From Maribacter arenosus (GTDB taxonomy: Bacteria; Bacteroidota; Bacteroidia; Flavobacteriales; Flavobacteriaceae), in contig NZ_JABTCG010000005.1 of the NCBI RefSeq assembly GCF_014610845.1, positions 310,001 to 374,000 of the forward strand: 64,000 nt of DNA, written 5' to 3'. Positions within the stretch are counted from its first letter, which is position 1. Each line of letters begins with the position of its first letter. A program made the position numbers and the translations under genes. This document shows positions 42,444 through 50,617 of the stretch, one piece after another. The notes under the pieces are model-generated. The model made no database searches. It was not told the DNA's origin and saw only the letters and a list, made by a program, of their open reading frames with translations.

Positions 42444-43421
42444 ATGTTTGATTGGGTACAACATATTGCCGATTGGTTGGTCTATGATGTCTTGAATTTC
42501 AATAAAGGACAGCATTTGGCAGAAGCCCTGAACTTCTTTATATATGACACCACCAAAATTTTAATTTTACTTTTTGTGGTTATCTTTTTTATGGGAATCG
42601 TCAATAGCTATTTTCCTATAGACAAGGTTAAAAATTATCTTTCAAGAAATAAATTATACGGGTTGGAATATCTGATGGCAAGCCTTTTTGGTGTGGTAAC
42701 GCCCTTTTGTTCCTGTTCGTCAGTTCCGCTGTTCATCGGATTTGTAAGAGGAGGCATACCGTTAGGCGTAACCTTTGCATTTTTGATTACCTCACCTTTG
42801 GTCAATGAGGTTGCTGTAGGTCTCTTTATCGGCCTGTTCGGCATTAAAACCACTGTTATCTATGTGATCAGTGGTGTTTTATTAGGCACTATTTCAGGGG
42901 TAATCCTTCAAAAGCTAAAGTTGGACACGTATTTAACACCATGGGTGAAAGAAGTTTTGGCGACCGCACAAAAGGAACAAGATGCTTTTATTGCCGAAAA
43001 ACAAACCTTAAGCCAGAGATTACCCATTATTTGGGACGAAGTACTAAAAATTCTCAAAGGTGTGGTGCCTTATGTTTTGGTCGGGATCGCTATAGGCGGA
43101 CTCATGCACGGTTATATTCCGGAAGGGTTTTTTGAAAAATATATGGCTAAAGATAATTTATTCGCGGTGCCTATTGCCACGATTTTGGCCGTACCCATGT
43201 ATTCCAACGCCTCAGGCATTCTTCCGGTGGCCCAAGTATTGGTGGCTAAAGGGATTCCCTTAGGTACTGCGATCGCCTTTATGATGGGCGTAGTAGGTCT
43301 ATCGTTACCAGAAGCTATGCTCTTGAAAAAAGTAATGACCTTTAAGCTTATTGCCATCTTTTTTAGTGTCGTAACACTTTGTATCATCTTTTCAGGCTAT
43401 TTATTCAACCTTATATTATAA
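42444..43421 (+). CDS. ArsP/DUF318-family permease
   Basis: A 325-residue membrane protein with about eight helices in two halves. The conserved FGVVTPFCSCSSVPLFIGFV near residue 88 contains the Cys cluster of the ArsP_1/DUF318 permease family, and AVPMYSNASGILPVAQVLV near residue 250 is the equivalent motif of the second half. ArsP proteins export trivalent organoarsenicals such as methylarsenite and roxarsone(III). It is separated from the thioredoxin gene by 114 bp containing a weak hairpin (CCTCC with GGAGG near 42366). Confidence 0.87.
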   Translation: MFDWVQHIADWLVYDVLNFNKGQHLAEALNFFIYDTTKILILLFVVIFFMGIVNSYFPIDKVKNYLSRNKLYGLEYLMASLFGVVTPFCSCSSVPLFIGFVRGGIPLGVTFAFLITSPLVNEVAVGLFIGLFGIKTTVIYVISGVLLGTISGVILQKLKLDTYLTPWVKEVLATAQKEQDAFIAEKQTLSQRLPIIWDEVLKILKGVVPYVLVGIAIGGLMHGYIPEGFFEKYMAKDNLFAVPIATILAVPMYSNASGILPVAQVLVAKGIPLGTAIAFMMGVVGLSLPEAMLLKKVMTFKLIAIFFSVVTLCIIFSGYLFNLIL

Positions 43422-43439
43422 ATTATAAATCGATAAAAA

Positions 43440-43877
43440 ATGAAAACAATTAATTTTTTCGCAGTACTCGCAATCAGTTTTATGCTCACCTCCTGTTACG
43501 GTCAAGACAAAAACAATCCCAGTTCGTTAGACCGATCCGTTTCAAAAATCGAGGTCTTGGATTTTCACTCCACCCACAGATGCATGACATGTAATGCCAT
43601 TGAAGCCAATACGAAATACACCTTGGAAACCTATTTCGCGAAGGAGTTGAAGGAGAATAAAATTACATTTCAAGTGATTAATGTAGATGAAAAAGAGAAT
43701 GAAAAAATTGCTGAAAAATTCGAGGCAGCAGGGACTTCCCTATTCTTGAATGTTATAAAAAACGGGGAGGAAACCCAAATCAATTTAACCGATTTTGCCT
43801 TTATGAACGGCAATGATAGGGAAGCCTTTAGCCAAGAACTGAAAACTAAAATTGATAAGGAGTTCAAAACGCTTTAA
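43440..43877 (+). CDS. arsF: ArsF-family nitroreductase-subunit-like lipoprotein
   Basis: A 145-residue exported protein. A lipobox MLTSC near residue 18 is followed by a thioredoxin-related domain with HSTHRCMTCNAIEANTKYTL near residue 45, a C-x-x-C motif. The combination is that of the ArsF family, described as a subunit for reducing nitrophenyl arsenicals in ArsEFG systems. The stop codon shares its last base with the ATG of arsG (TAATG), indicating translational coupling. Confidence 0.82.
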   Translation: MKTINFFAVLAISFMLTSCYGQDKNNPSSLDRSVSKIEVLDFHSTHRCMTCNAIEANTKYTLETYFAKELKENKITFQVINVDEKENEKIAEKFEAAGTSLFLNVIKNGEETQINLTDFAFMNGNDREAFSQELKTKIDKEFKTL

Positions 43878-44587
43878 TGGATTTTTTAAAATCGCTTTTA
43901 GAGCATTATAATTTCCCGATAAGTTCGGCATTCATACTCGGACTGATGACAGCCATAAGTCCTTGTCCTTTGGCGACCAATATCACCGCTACTGCCTTTA
44001 TTTCCAAGAATATTTCGAGCAGACGAAAGGTTTTTTTAAGTGGGTTATTATACGCTTTGGGAAGGGGGTTTAGCTATACCGCCATTGGCTTTATATTATA
44101 TTTTGGGGCGAGCAAATTTCATATGGCCCGCTTTTTTAATCAAAACGGGGAGAAGTTTTTAGGACCATTATTGATAGTGATCGGATTGATCATGCTGAAT
44201 ATCATCAAACTTGATTTTTTAGGCAAATCCGATTTTCAAGAAAAATTATCTGAAAAATTCAAAGACAAAGGACTTTTAGGCTCATTTTTGATTGGTATTG
44301 TATTCGCTTTGGCGTTTTGTCCGTATAGTGGGGCCTTGTTTTTTGGGATGTTGATCCCAATGACCATAGCCTCGGCAGACGGACTTTATCTACCTCTCGT
44401 ATTTGCTTTTGGAACAGGGTTGCCAGTCATTCTTTTTACCTATTTATTGGCCTTTACAGCAGGTAAAATAGGTCTGTTCTACACTAGAATCACAAAAATC
44501 GAAAATGTGATGCGTATGATGGCCGGGGTCGTTTTTATTATTACAGGATTATATTATGTTTCCATTTTCATTGGACTACTGAAATAG
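43877..44587 (+). CDS. arsG: ArsG-family permease for aromatic arsenicals (DsbD/CcdA-like)
   Basis: A 236-residue membrane protein with six or seven helices. GLMTAISPCPLATNITATAF near residue 22 and VFALAFCPYSGALFFGMLIP near residue 142 each carry one Cys in the positions of the DsbD/CcdA core, which is the ArsG layout. ArsG is known as an efflux permease for amino-substituted aromatic arsenicals. It closes the arsR-trx-permease-arsF-arsG operon, 95 bp before the convergent glycosidase gene. Confidence 0.82.
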   Translation: MDFLKSLLEHYNFPISSAFILGLMTAISPCPLATNITATAFISKNISSRRKVFLSGLLYALGRGFSYTAIGFILYFGASKFHMARFFNQNGEKFLGPLLIVIGLIMLNIIKLDFLGKSDFQEKLSEKFKDKGLLGSFLIGIVFALAFCPYSGALFFGMLIPMTIASADGLYLPLVFAFGTGLPVILFTYLLAFTAGKIGLFYTRITKIENVMRMMAGVVFIITGLYYVSIFIGLLK

Positions 44588-44682
44588 CAACTCTTAACGC
44601 TCAACGAACATTCATCAGGCTTTTCTAGCCATTTTAGTCGTAGTAAGACTTTTATTGATTTGGGTATCGAATAGGTATGGGT

Positions 44683-46440
44683 TTATTTTCCCCACACCTC
44701 GATTTCCTTCCAGGATACCCAAGAAGGGCTAACCGTGGTGGTGATGCGTACATATCGGTATTGTACGGGCGTGGCAGGCTCATAAACCAGCACATCGGCC
44801 TCTTCGGTTTCCCCTGTAAAGGTCTGCAACGTATCCCATGTACTGCCATCGGTACTTGCCTCTAGGATATGGGTGGTACTGCCCGAAGGATATTGGGCTA
44901 CCCGCATGGTAATTTTATAAATATCATAGTCCGTCTCTAGATCCAATGCGATCCATTGGGTCGCATTTAGACCAGACCCCCATTGGGAGACTATGTCACC
45001 ATCAACGGCCATTATAGGCGTCTCATCGGGTAGGTTTGCGGAAGCTGTAACCGGTTTGTTCAAAGCTACATTCGCAGGTAAAAGAAAATTTTCATCACAG
45101 GGATCCGGATAATTCACAGGGGCCATGGCATCCAACATTTCCTGATTTTCATCCATAAAACCCCAACTGGTATCATTGGCATTCCCTTCGCCTCTGTACA
45201 TACCCCAATATAACCATCCGTTGAACCCATAGGCACAAGCTTCTGCCTGATAGGATTGCATGGTCTTAACGGCATCGTCCAAATTCGGATACCTATCAAG
45301 AAACGCACCGTACTCCCCTAAAATAATCGGTTTTAATACATAACCGACCATCCCATAATTTTCGACCAAGGGGTAAAGCGGGTCATCCCCTGGATAGGCA
45401 TGAAAGTCAAAAAAATCCAATTGGGCCTGGTATAACAAGTCTGCTGTTTCTACGTACCTAAAATTGCCAAGACCTATGGGATTCGGATAGTCTGGATTAA
45501 AAAAGCCCATGGTTACCAAAGCGTTGGAATCATAGATATTAATGATTTCCCTTACTTTGTCGATGTAATGGACTATACCTTCTACGGCCATCAACTTTTT
45601 ATCCCCAGCACTGGCCATGTCATAGTTTTTGCCATTGGCGGTAGTCACGATCTGTGAGGTAAGACTGAAAGGGGGTTTATCCCTAAAATACCATTGTTCG
45701 TTAAGAATAGACCATGCCAATACGTTTTCAAATGGGGCGCCCCTATCATATAAGGCTTTAAGCAGATCACCCCAATATTTCTGTGCGGACTCTATACCCT
45801 TGGGGGTTAAATAGTGCGCGTTTCGGTAGCCCTCAAACTGATCATTGGCCCCGGCATTCGAAATATCCCAATAGTTGCCGGTATCGGGCAGATCATTGGA
45901 AGTCAATATTAGAAATATACCCTCATCTTGCGCAATTTGGAGGGTCTCTGCCATATTCGCGATGTAGGCCGAATTTAGCCCCGGAGCCGATGCATTGCCA
46001 ATACAATCAGGCCCATCATTACAAGTGTCCATAAAAATACGAATGGTATTGTAGCCTTTGGCAACCAGCAATTCAAAATCTGCCCTTACCCGAGTGCGGT
46101 CAAAATTCCCAGGGGCAAAAAAGCGATCTTGAAAAATACCGTTATGGGCCACTATCCAAGTGTAGTTTACCCCGCGCATTACAAATTCCTCGTTTTTATC
46201 CTTGTTCCAGAACTTTGCGGCACCATCGATCATTTTTGTTTCGATGGCATGTGGGGCCTGCAATATAACCTCTGGTGGTTCAACTGTTGTGGTATCCTCC
46301 GAAGGGGTTGGTACACTATTCTCGGGTGGCGGTGTACGTATGGCATCCTCCTTTGAGCAGGTAATAACACAAAACCCAAAGACAAAAGCACCAACAATCA
46401 GAACGATTCTAGAGATTTTAATACCTATAGCTTTTTTCAT
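44683..46440 (-). CDS. Clan GH-A glycoside hydrolase (GH5-like) lipoprotein with C-terminal discoidin domain
   Basis: A 585-residue secreted enzyme. A membrane anchor signal with lipobox FCVITCS near residue 27 and a Pro/Thr-rich linker (TPPPENSVPTPSED) precede a TIM barrel. The acid/base Glu is in AWSILNEQWYF near residue 245 and the nucleophile Glu in IILGEYGAF near residue 370, as in GH5 and relatives. The last 130 residues form an F5/8 type C (discoidin) carbohydrate-binding domain (NVALNKPVTASANLPDETP, and the closing WVSWKEIEVWGK). It probably cuts an algal or plant polysaccharide at the cell surface. Substrate unknown. Confidence 0.85.
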   Translation of the reverse strand: MKKAIGIKISRIVLIVGAFVFGFCVITCSKEDAIRTPPPENSVPTPSEDTTTVEPPEVILQAPHAIETKMIDGAAKFWNKDKNEEFVMRGVNYTWIVAHNGIFQDRFFAPGNFDRTRVRADFELLVAKGYNTIRIFMDTCNDGPDCIGNASAPGLNSAYIANMAETLQIAQDEGIFLILTSNDLPDTGNYWDISNAGANDQFEGYRNAHYLTPKGIESAQKYWGDLLKALYDRGAPFENVLAWSILNEQWYFRDKPPFSLTSQIVTTANGKNYDMASAGDKKLMAVEGIVHYIDKVREIINIYDSNALVTMGFFNPDYPNPIGLGNFRYVETADLLYQAQLDFFDFHAYPGDDPLYPLVENYGMVGYVLKPIILGEYGAFLDRYPNLDDAVKTMQSYQAEACAYGFNGWLYWGMYRGEGNANDTSWGFMDENQEMLDAMAPVNYPDPCDENFLLPANVALNKPVTASANLPDETPIMAVDGDIVSQWGSGLNATQWIALDLETDYDIYKITMRVAQYPSGSTTHILEASTDGSTWDTLQTFTGETEEADVLVYEPATPVQYRYVRITTTVSPSWVSWKEIEVWGK

Positions 46441-46599
46441 TGCCCCATGAATTACAAAACTTAGCTATATGCCCCATGCATGGGCCTTAGTGTGTTTATC
46501 TAAAGTTACTTAAAACGATTACCCGCTTATGAAGAAGTGTATACTTTACCTGTTTTTTGGTATAAACTACCCAAGCGTTGTATATACCGCACTTTACTT

Positions 46600-46905
46600 T
46601 TTACTCTTTCCCTCTTTAACTCATTTACTCGTAGGTTTTAACTCTGAACTTTCACCCGTCTTCATTCTCGCGTCTCCCTTCAACCAACAACCATCCTTCG
46701 ACATTACAACTTTCGACTTTCGACCCACATCAACCAGAAACCAGAAACTAGAAACCAACACCCGTCCCCCGTCTCCCCTCACCTATCAACCGTCAACCCT
46801 CAACCCTCAACCAACAACAAACTTTCGACTTTCCAACTTTGGACTTACCCTTTACTCTTTATCTTTTTAACTCTTTAACTCTTTCCCTCTTTCCCTCTTT
46901 ACTTT
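46600..46905 (+). repeat. Modular low-complexity array R6
   Basis: Words CTTTCGACTTTCGAC, GAAACCAGAAACTAG, CAACCGTCAACCCTC and finally AACTCTTTAACTC and TTTCCCTCTTT, ending close to the lipid kinase start. No hairpin module is present. The 494-bp gap 46441-46934 otherwise holds only a CCCCATGCATGGGC palindrome near 46475. Confidence 0.85.
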
Positions 46906-46934
46906 TTACTAAATAAAAATATTACCTTGACCCA

Positions 46935-47852
46935 ATGAACATCGTGTTTATCGTCAACAACAAAAACAACCGCCTGGCCAAAATGCTCCCAAGGCTTGAG
47001 CATTATTGTCAACAAGCGAAGTTGGGCAGGGTGCAGTTTATGTCCACCCTACGCAGAAAGCACGCTATCGAATTGGCCAAACAGGCCGCAGAAGACGGCT
47101 GTGAGTATCTGGTGGCCGTTGGGGGCGATGGCACCTTACATGAGGTGATCAATGGGGTGTTGCAATCTAACATCCCTGCGAGTGAATACCCGGCAGTAGG
47201 ACTCCTCCCCTATGGTTCGGCCAATGATTTCGCCAGAACGGCGGGCATCTCCAATTCCATTGAAGACTTGTTTGCCCTGATGAGATCGAATACCACCCAA
47301 AAGGTAGACCTTGGGAAAATAGTGCTACAACAGCCCCAGGAAACCCGCTATTTCAGCAATATTGCAGGGGTTGGACTCGGTGCTAAGGTGGCCCAACAGC
47401 TGGAAGGATCCTCAAGTGTGTTGGGCCCTAGCTTCAATTACTATAAGCACATTTTAAAAGGGTTTCTCCGTTATACGAAAAAAGAGGTGCGTTGTACCAG
47501 CGACACCTGGGAGTGGCAGGGCAAGTTACTGGTTATGGCCGTGGCCAACGGACGTTATTTTGGCAATGCCATCTGCATCGCCCCCGATGCCCAGCTTACC
47601 GACGGCCGGTTTCAGATAGCTATTTTTGGGGATTTGAGCCTGTGGGACTATCTAAAAAATTTGGGCAAGTTAAAAAAAGGCGTAAAGATCAACCTGCCAC
47701 AGGTGAGCTACCATACCGCCAAAGAAGTAGAGCTTACAAGCAACGACCCTTGTGGTATTGAGGCCGATGGGGAGTATGTGGGCCTGCTCCCAGCGACGAT
47801 AAGCATAGTACCCAAAGCGATCCGCTTTCTAATGCCTCCCGCTGTACGCTAA
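46935..47852 (+). CDS. Diacylglycerol kinase-family lipid kinase (YegS-like)
   Basis: A 305-residue kinase. The nucleotide-binding motif AVGGDGTLHEVINGV lies near residue 63, and GLLPYGSANDFARTAGI near residue 98 is the second conserved block. The C-terminal half contains GPSFNYYKHILKGFL and EADGEYVGLLPATISI. Members phosphorylate diacylglycerol or related lipids. The sequence TACCTTGA sits just 5 nt before the ATG, too close to be its own -7 box unless translation is leaderless. Confidence 0.9.
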   Translation: MNIVFIVNNKNNRLAKMLPRLEHYCQQAKLGRVQFMSTLRRKHAIELAKQAAEDGCEYLVAVGGDGTLHEVINGVLQSNIPASEYPAVGLLPYGSANDFARTAGISNSIEDLFALMRSNTTQKVDLGKIVLQQPQETRYFSNIAGVGLGAKVAQQLEGSSSVLGPSFNYYKHILKGFLRYTKKEVRCTSDTWEWQGKLLVMAVANGRYFGNAICIAPDAQLTDGRFQIAIFGDLSLWDYLKNLGKLKKGVKINLPQVSYHTAKEVELTSNDPCGIEADGEYVGLLPATISIVPKAIRFLMPPAVR

Positions 47853-47859
47853 TCGCCAT

Positions 47860-48600
47860 TCGCTATTCGCAGTACGCAATGCGCTTAGCGCTAACAGCCA
47901 TAAGCCAATAGCCAACCTCCCAATACTCACCCTCAACGAACAATCAACTTCTGACCACTGTTTATTGTTCAATGTTTATTGTTCATTGTTCACTGTTCAC
48001 TGCTACTGCCTACTGCCTTCCGGTTCTCGATACGATTTTCCTTGAAAATCACTCGAACTGACCCTTTGAAAGGTATATACTACCAACTGCCATCCGTCCC
48101 CTTTCCCATTTTTACTTTTTAACTTCTTAACTCTTTAACTTATTAACTTCCAACTCTTAACTATTCCCCGTCGCCCATCACCTTTCAACCATCAACTATC
48201 AACTCCCTTCTGACATCTGACCACTGACATCTGACCTCCTTCAACCTTCGACTTTCCAACTTTCGACTTTCGACTCAAACCAACCTGAAACCAGAAACCA
48301 GAAACCTCAAACCAACAACCGCTCCCCGTCGCCCCGTCGCCCCTCACCCATCAACCAACTTTCGACTTTCCAACTTTCGACTTTCCAACTTTCGACTTTC
48401 CAACTTTCGACTTTCGACTTTCGACCCACATCAACCAGAAACCTGAAACCAGGAACCAGAAACTAGAAACCAACAACCGTCCCCCCTCTCCCATCTACTA
48501 TCAACTCCCTTCTGACATCTGCCCACTGACATCTGACCTCCGTCAACTTTCGACTTTCCAACTTTCGACATTCGACTTTAAACTTTCGACCCACACCGAC
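47860..48600 (+). repeat. Modular low-complexity array R7 with one hairpin module
   Basis: About 740 bp between the lipid kinase and CPBP genes. The first part contains CATAAGCCAATAGCC and GTTCATTGTTCACTG words, then the hairpin module at 48024-48061, then long runs of CTTTCGACTTTCCAA, GAAACCTGAAACCAGG and CCCCGTCGCCCC. It ends at the CPBP gene's FNR-type promoter. Confidence 0.88.
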
Positions 48601-48606
48601 CAAAAA

Positions 48607-48649
48607 TGACCTGTATCAGTGCATTCCATACATTTTAGGAATATCTTGA
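48607..48649 (+). promoter_or_regulatory. FNR-type site and promoter upstream of the CPBP gene
   Basis: TGAC-CTGT-ATCA at 48607-48618, then 23 nt to TATCTTGA at 48642-48649. The leader to the start at 48804 is about 150 nt and holds only two tiny open frames. Confidence 0.6.
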
Positions 48650-48803
48650 GGTACCTGAATATTGAGATTCTTAACCATTAACAATGAGTATATGTGCGTG
48701 TAACTAAACAAAATGTGCACAAGCAAGAAAAACAATGACATGCTAAATCAATAAGGCATGAAAAAGTGATTGCCAGTAACCGAAAGACTACTGTAGAATT
48801 GAC

Positions 48804-49625
48804 ATGGATAAAATAATTACCTCAAAACCATTTGCATTTTTTGCATTACTGATCGTTATGTTGTCAGTAACCATGACTTTATTTTTGCCGATGGCTGCGG
48901 AGGTAAAGCTCATTATAAGAATAGTATTTATCGGTGCCTTTTTCATTTCATGGAGACTATTTCAAAAGTCTGATTATACCAACGCCAAAGACCTTGCTTT
49001 CGCATTTATGGCTTTGAATATTGCATTTCTAGTTGTATCCTTTTTTACCCCAACATTCTGGAATCTAAACGAGGAGACCTCACAAGGTTTTGCGCTCATG
49101 AAACTCAGCGATGCAGTTATCATAAGTGTAGTCTTGATCCTCGCTTTTGTAATCGGAGGGTATAGGTTAAAGAACATCTTTTTGACCAAAGGACGTTTAC
49201 TTCCCGGTTTAATCATCGGAATCCTTCTTTTTATCCTATTTGGCTATCTCGCACTGAACAATCCAGAGCATAGGATCGAACCGGATTTTTTAAGAAAGCA
49301 TTATGTATGGATACTGATCTTCGTATTTGCAAATGGGTTTATGGAAGAATTGGTTTTTAGGGGTATTTTTTTGAAAAAGTTATACCGGTATATGAAACCC
49401 GTTTGGGCCATTGTATTGACATCCATATGTTTTGCAGTGCCCCATCTTACGGTTAATTATGATCCGGATGTCCTGGTTTTTGCCGGGATCGTATTTGTGC
49501 TTGGGTTAATTTGCGGTTTTGCCATGTACTACACGCGAAGTATAATTGCTCCCATGCTAATCCACGCAGGGGCCGATTTAATGATCATTATCCAGGTATT
49601 TGCTTCATACGATGTAATTACCTGA
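48804..49625 (+). CDS. CPBP-family intramembrane metalloprotease
   Basis: A 273-residue membrane protein with about eight helices. The first CPBP motif is MEELVFRGIFL near residue 180 (Glu-Glu-x3-Arg), the second is FAVPHLTVNY near residue 212 with a conserved His, and the third is LIHAGADLMIII near residue 252. CPBP (Abi) proteases cleave prenylated or other membrane peptides; in some bacteria they act in immunity to bacteriocins. No bacteriocin genes are adjacent. Confidence 0.87.
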   Translation: MDKIITSKPFAFFALLIVMLSVTMTLFLPMAAEVKLIIRIVFIGAFFISWRLFQKSDYTNAKDLAFAFMALNIAFLVVSFFTPTFWNLNEETSQGFALMKLSDAVIISVVLILAFVIGGYRLKNIFLTKGRLLPGLIIGILLFILFGYLALNNPEHRIEPDFLRKHYVWILIFVFANGFMEELVFRGIFLKKLYRYMKPVWAIVLTSICFAVPHLTVNYDPDVLVFAGIVFVLGLICGFAMYYTRSIIAPMLIHAGADLMIIIQVFASYDVIT

Positions 49626-49669
49626 TTGTTGCAACGAAACGTTCAATTAGGTGAAGTGCAACATCTACA

Positions 49670-49805
49670 ACCAGCAACACAACCGCCTGACTTTCGACTC
49701 AAACCAACCAGGAACCTAAAACTAGAAACCATTAACCAACATTCGCCTTTTGACTTTCGACTTACCCTTTAACTTTTTAACTTCTTAACTCTTTTACTTT
49801 TTCAT
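49670..49805 (+). repeat. Modular low-complexity array R8
   Basis: A short block with GACTTTCGACTC, CAACCAGGAACC, AACCAACATTCGCC and AACTTTTTAACTTC. It ends at the FNR-type promoter next to it and lacks the hairpin module. Confidence 0.78.
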
Positions 49806-49816
49806 TAGAAAATTCA

Positions 49817-49859
49817 TGACTTTTGTCAGCTATTCTTACAAATTTTAACAATATATTGC
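49817..49859 (+). promoter_or_regulatory. FNR-type site and promoter at the edge of the AT-rich island
   Basis: TGAC-TTTT-GTCA at 49817-49828, a perfect palindrome, then 23 nt to TATATTGC at 49852-49859. The next coding start is at 49958, so the leader is longer than at the other members. The gene now downstream may not be the original target. Confidence 0.6.
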
Positions 49860-49910
49860 AGTACCTCTTTTCTTCACGCCTTGCCTACATGCCTTTGGTA
49901 TATAAAAGAA

Positions 49911-49932
49911 ATATAGATACTTGTATCTATAT
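49911..49932. repeat. Perfect 22-bp inverted repeat
   Basis: ATATAGATAC and GTATCTATAT flank TT, followed by TTCTTTTG. It lies between the FNR-type promoter and the gene at 49958. It could be an operator for the island, or a terminator hairpin of a short upstream transcript. Confidence 0.6.
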
Positions 49933-49957
49933 TCTTTTGTTACCAACAATTTAAAGA

Positions 49958-50617
49958 ATGAATAAAGATTTTTTTAAAAAAGAGAATATTCACAATGCAA
50001 TTTGGGCATTAATAATTGCTCTTTTTGCCTTTATTGGAGGTCTAGTATGGCAAAGTTTCACAGGACCTGAGAGAGTGATTGTTGAAAAGGATGAAAATAT
50101 AAGCAGAAAAGATACAACTATAACTATCATAAAGTTTGAAGGAGATTCTGCGACAATAAATGCTATTAAAAATTTCAACCCTCAGCTATCCGTAAAATCC
50201 TCTTCAGATAAATCAATCAGAAATACAGCTTCTATTGCACGACCTAAAATTAGACTCCCAAATATGGTTGAAGGCTACATTCAAAAGCCTTTAAATACTT
50301 TTGCCTCAGTTGTAATTCCAAGGTTAACTTACTCTAAAGGTGAAATGATTGAACTAGAATTAAAAATATTTGATGAAGAAACCTTAAAGAAAATAAGTCC
50401 ATTATTTATTGGGGTAGTGAAAACAAATAGTGAAAAATCTATAACTCAAATTTGGGAAGAACAATTTAATATAACCGATTTAAACAACACCATAAGATTT
50501 TCTTCTGACTTTGGGAGAGATGAATATGAACTTTCCGTTGGATTTTACCTAATGGACGAATTACATCAAAAATACCCTACGCGTTACTCAAAGAGGTTTA
50601 AAATTGTAATAATATAA
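49958..50617 (+). CDS. Single-pass membrane protein of unknown function
   Basis: A 219-residue protein. A transmembrane helix near residues 15-35 (AIWALIIALFAFIGGLVW) is followed by an exoplasmic region of about 180 residues. A low-complexity linker (about residues 60-100) leads to a beta-rich domain with TFASVVIPRLTYSKGEMIEL and FSSDFGRDEYELSVGFYLMD. I do not recognise a family. It is AT-rich like the genes after it and stands first in the island that carries the AAA/HNH pair. Confidence 0.65.
   Translation: MNKDFFKKENIHNAIWALIIALFAFIGGLVWQSFTGPERVIVEKDENISRKDTTITIIKFEGDSATINAIKNFNPQLSVKSSSDKSIRNTASIARPKIRLPNMVEGYIQKPLNTFASVVIPRLTYSKGEMIELELKIFDEETLKKISPLFIGVVKTNSEKSITQIWEEQFNITDLNNTIRFSSDFGRDEYELSVGFYLMDELHQKYPTRYSKRFKIVII

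Noticed and set aside
46529-46870. A 113-codon frame before the lipid kinase
   Set aside because: Mostly translation of array R6; the start has no support and there is no recognisable domain.
46921-46934. A -7 box (TACCTTGA) for the lipid kinase
   Set aside because: It lies only 5 nt before the ATG, with no FNR-type site or -33 element at the usual distance; likely coincidental.
22472-48600. CRISPR arrays in the repeat-rich gaps
   Set aside because: The units vary in length and sequence, there are no regular unique spacers, and no cas genes occur in the window.
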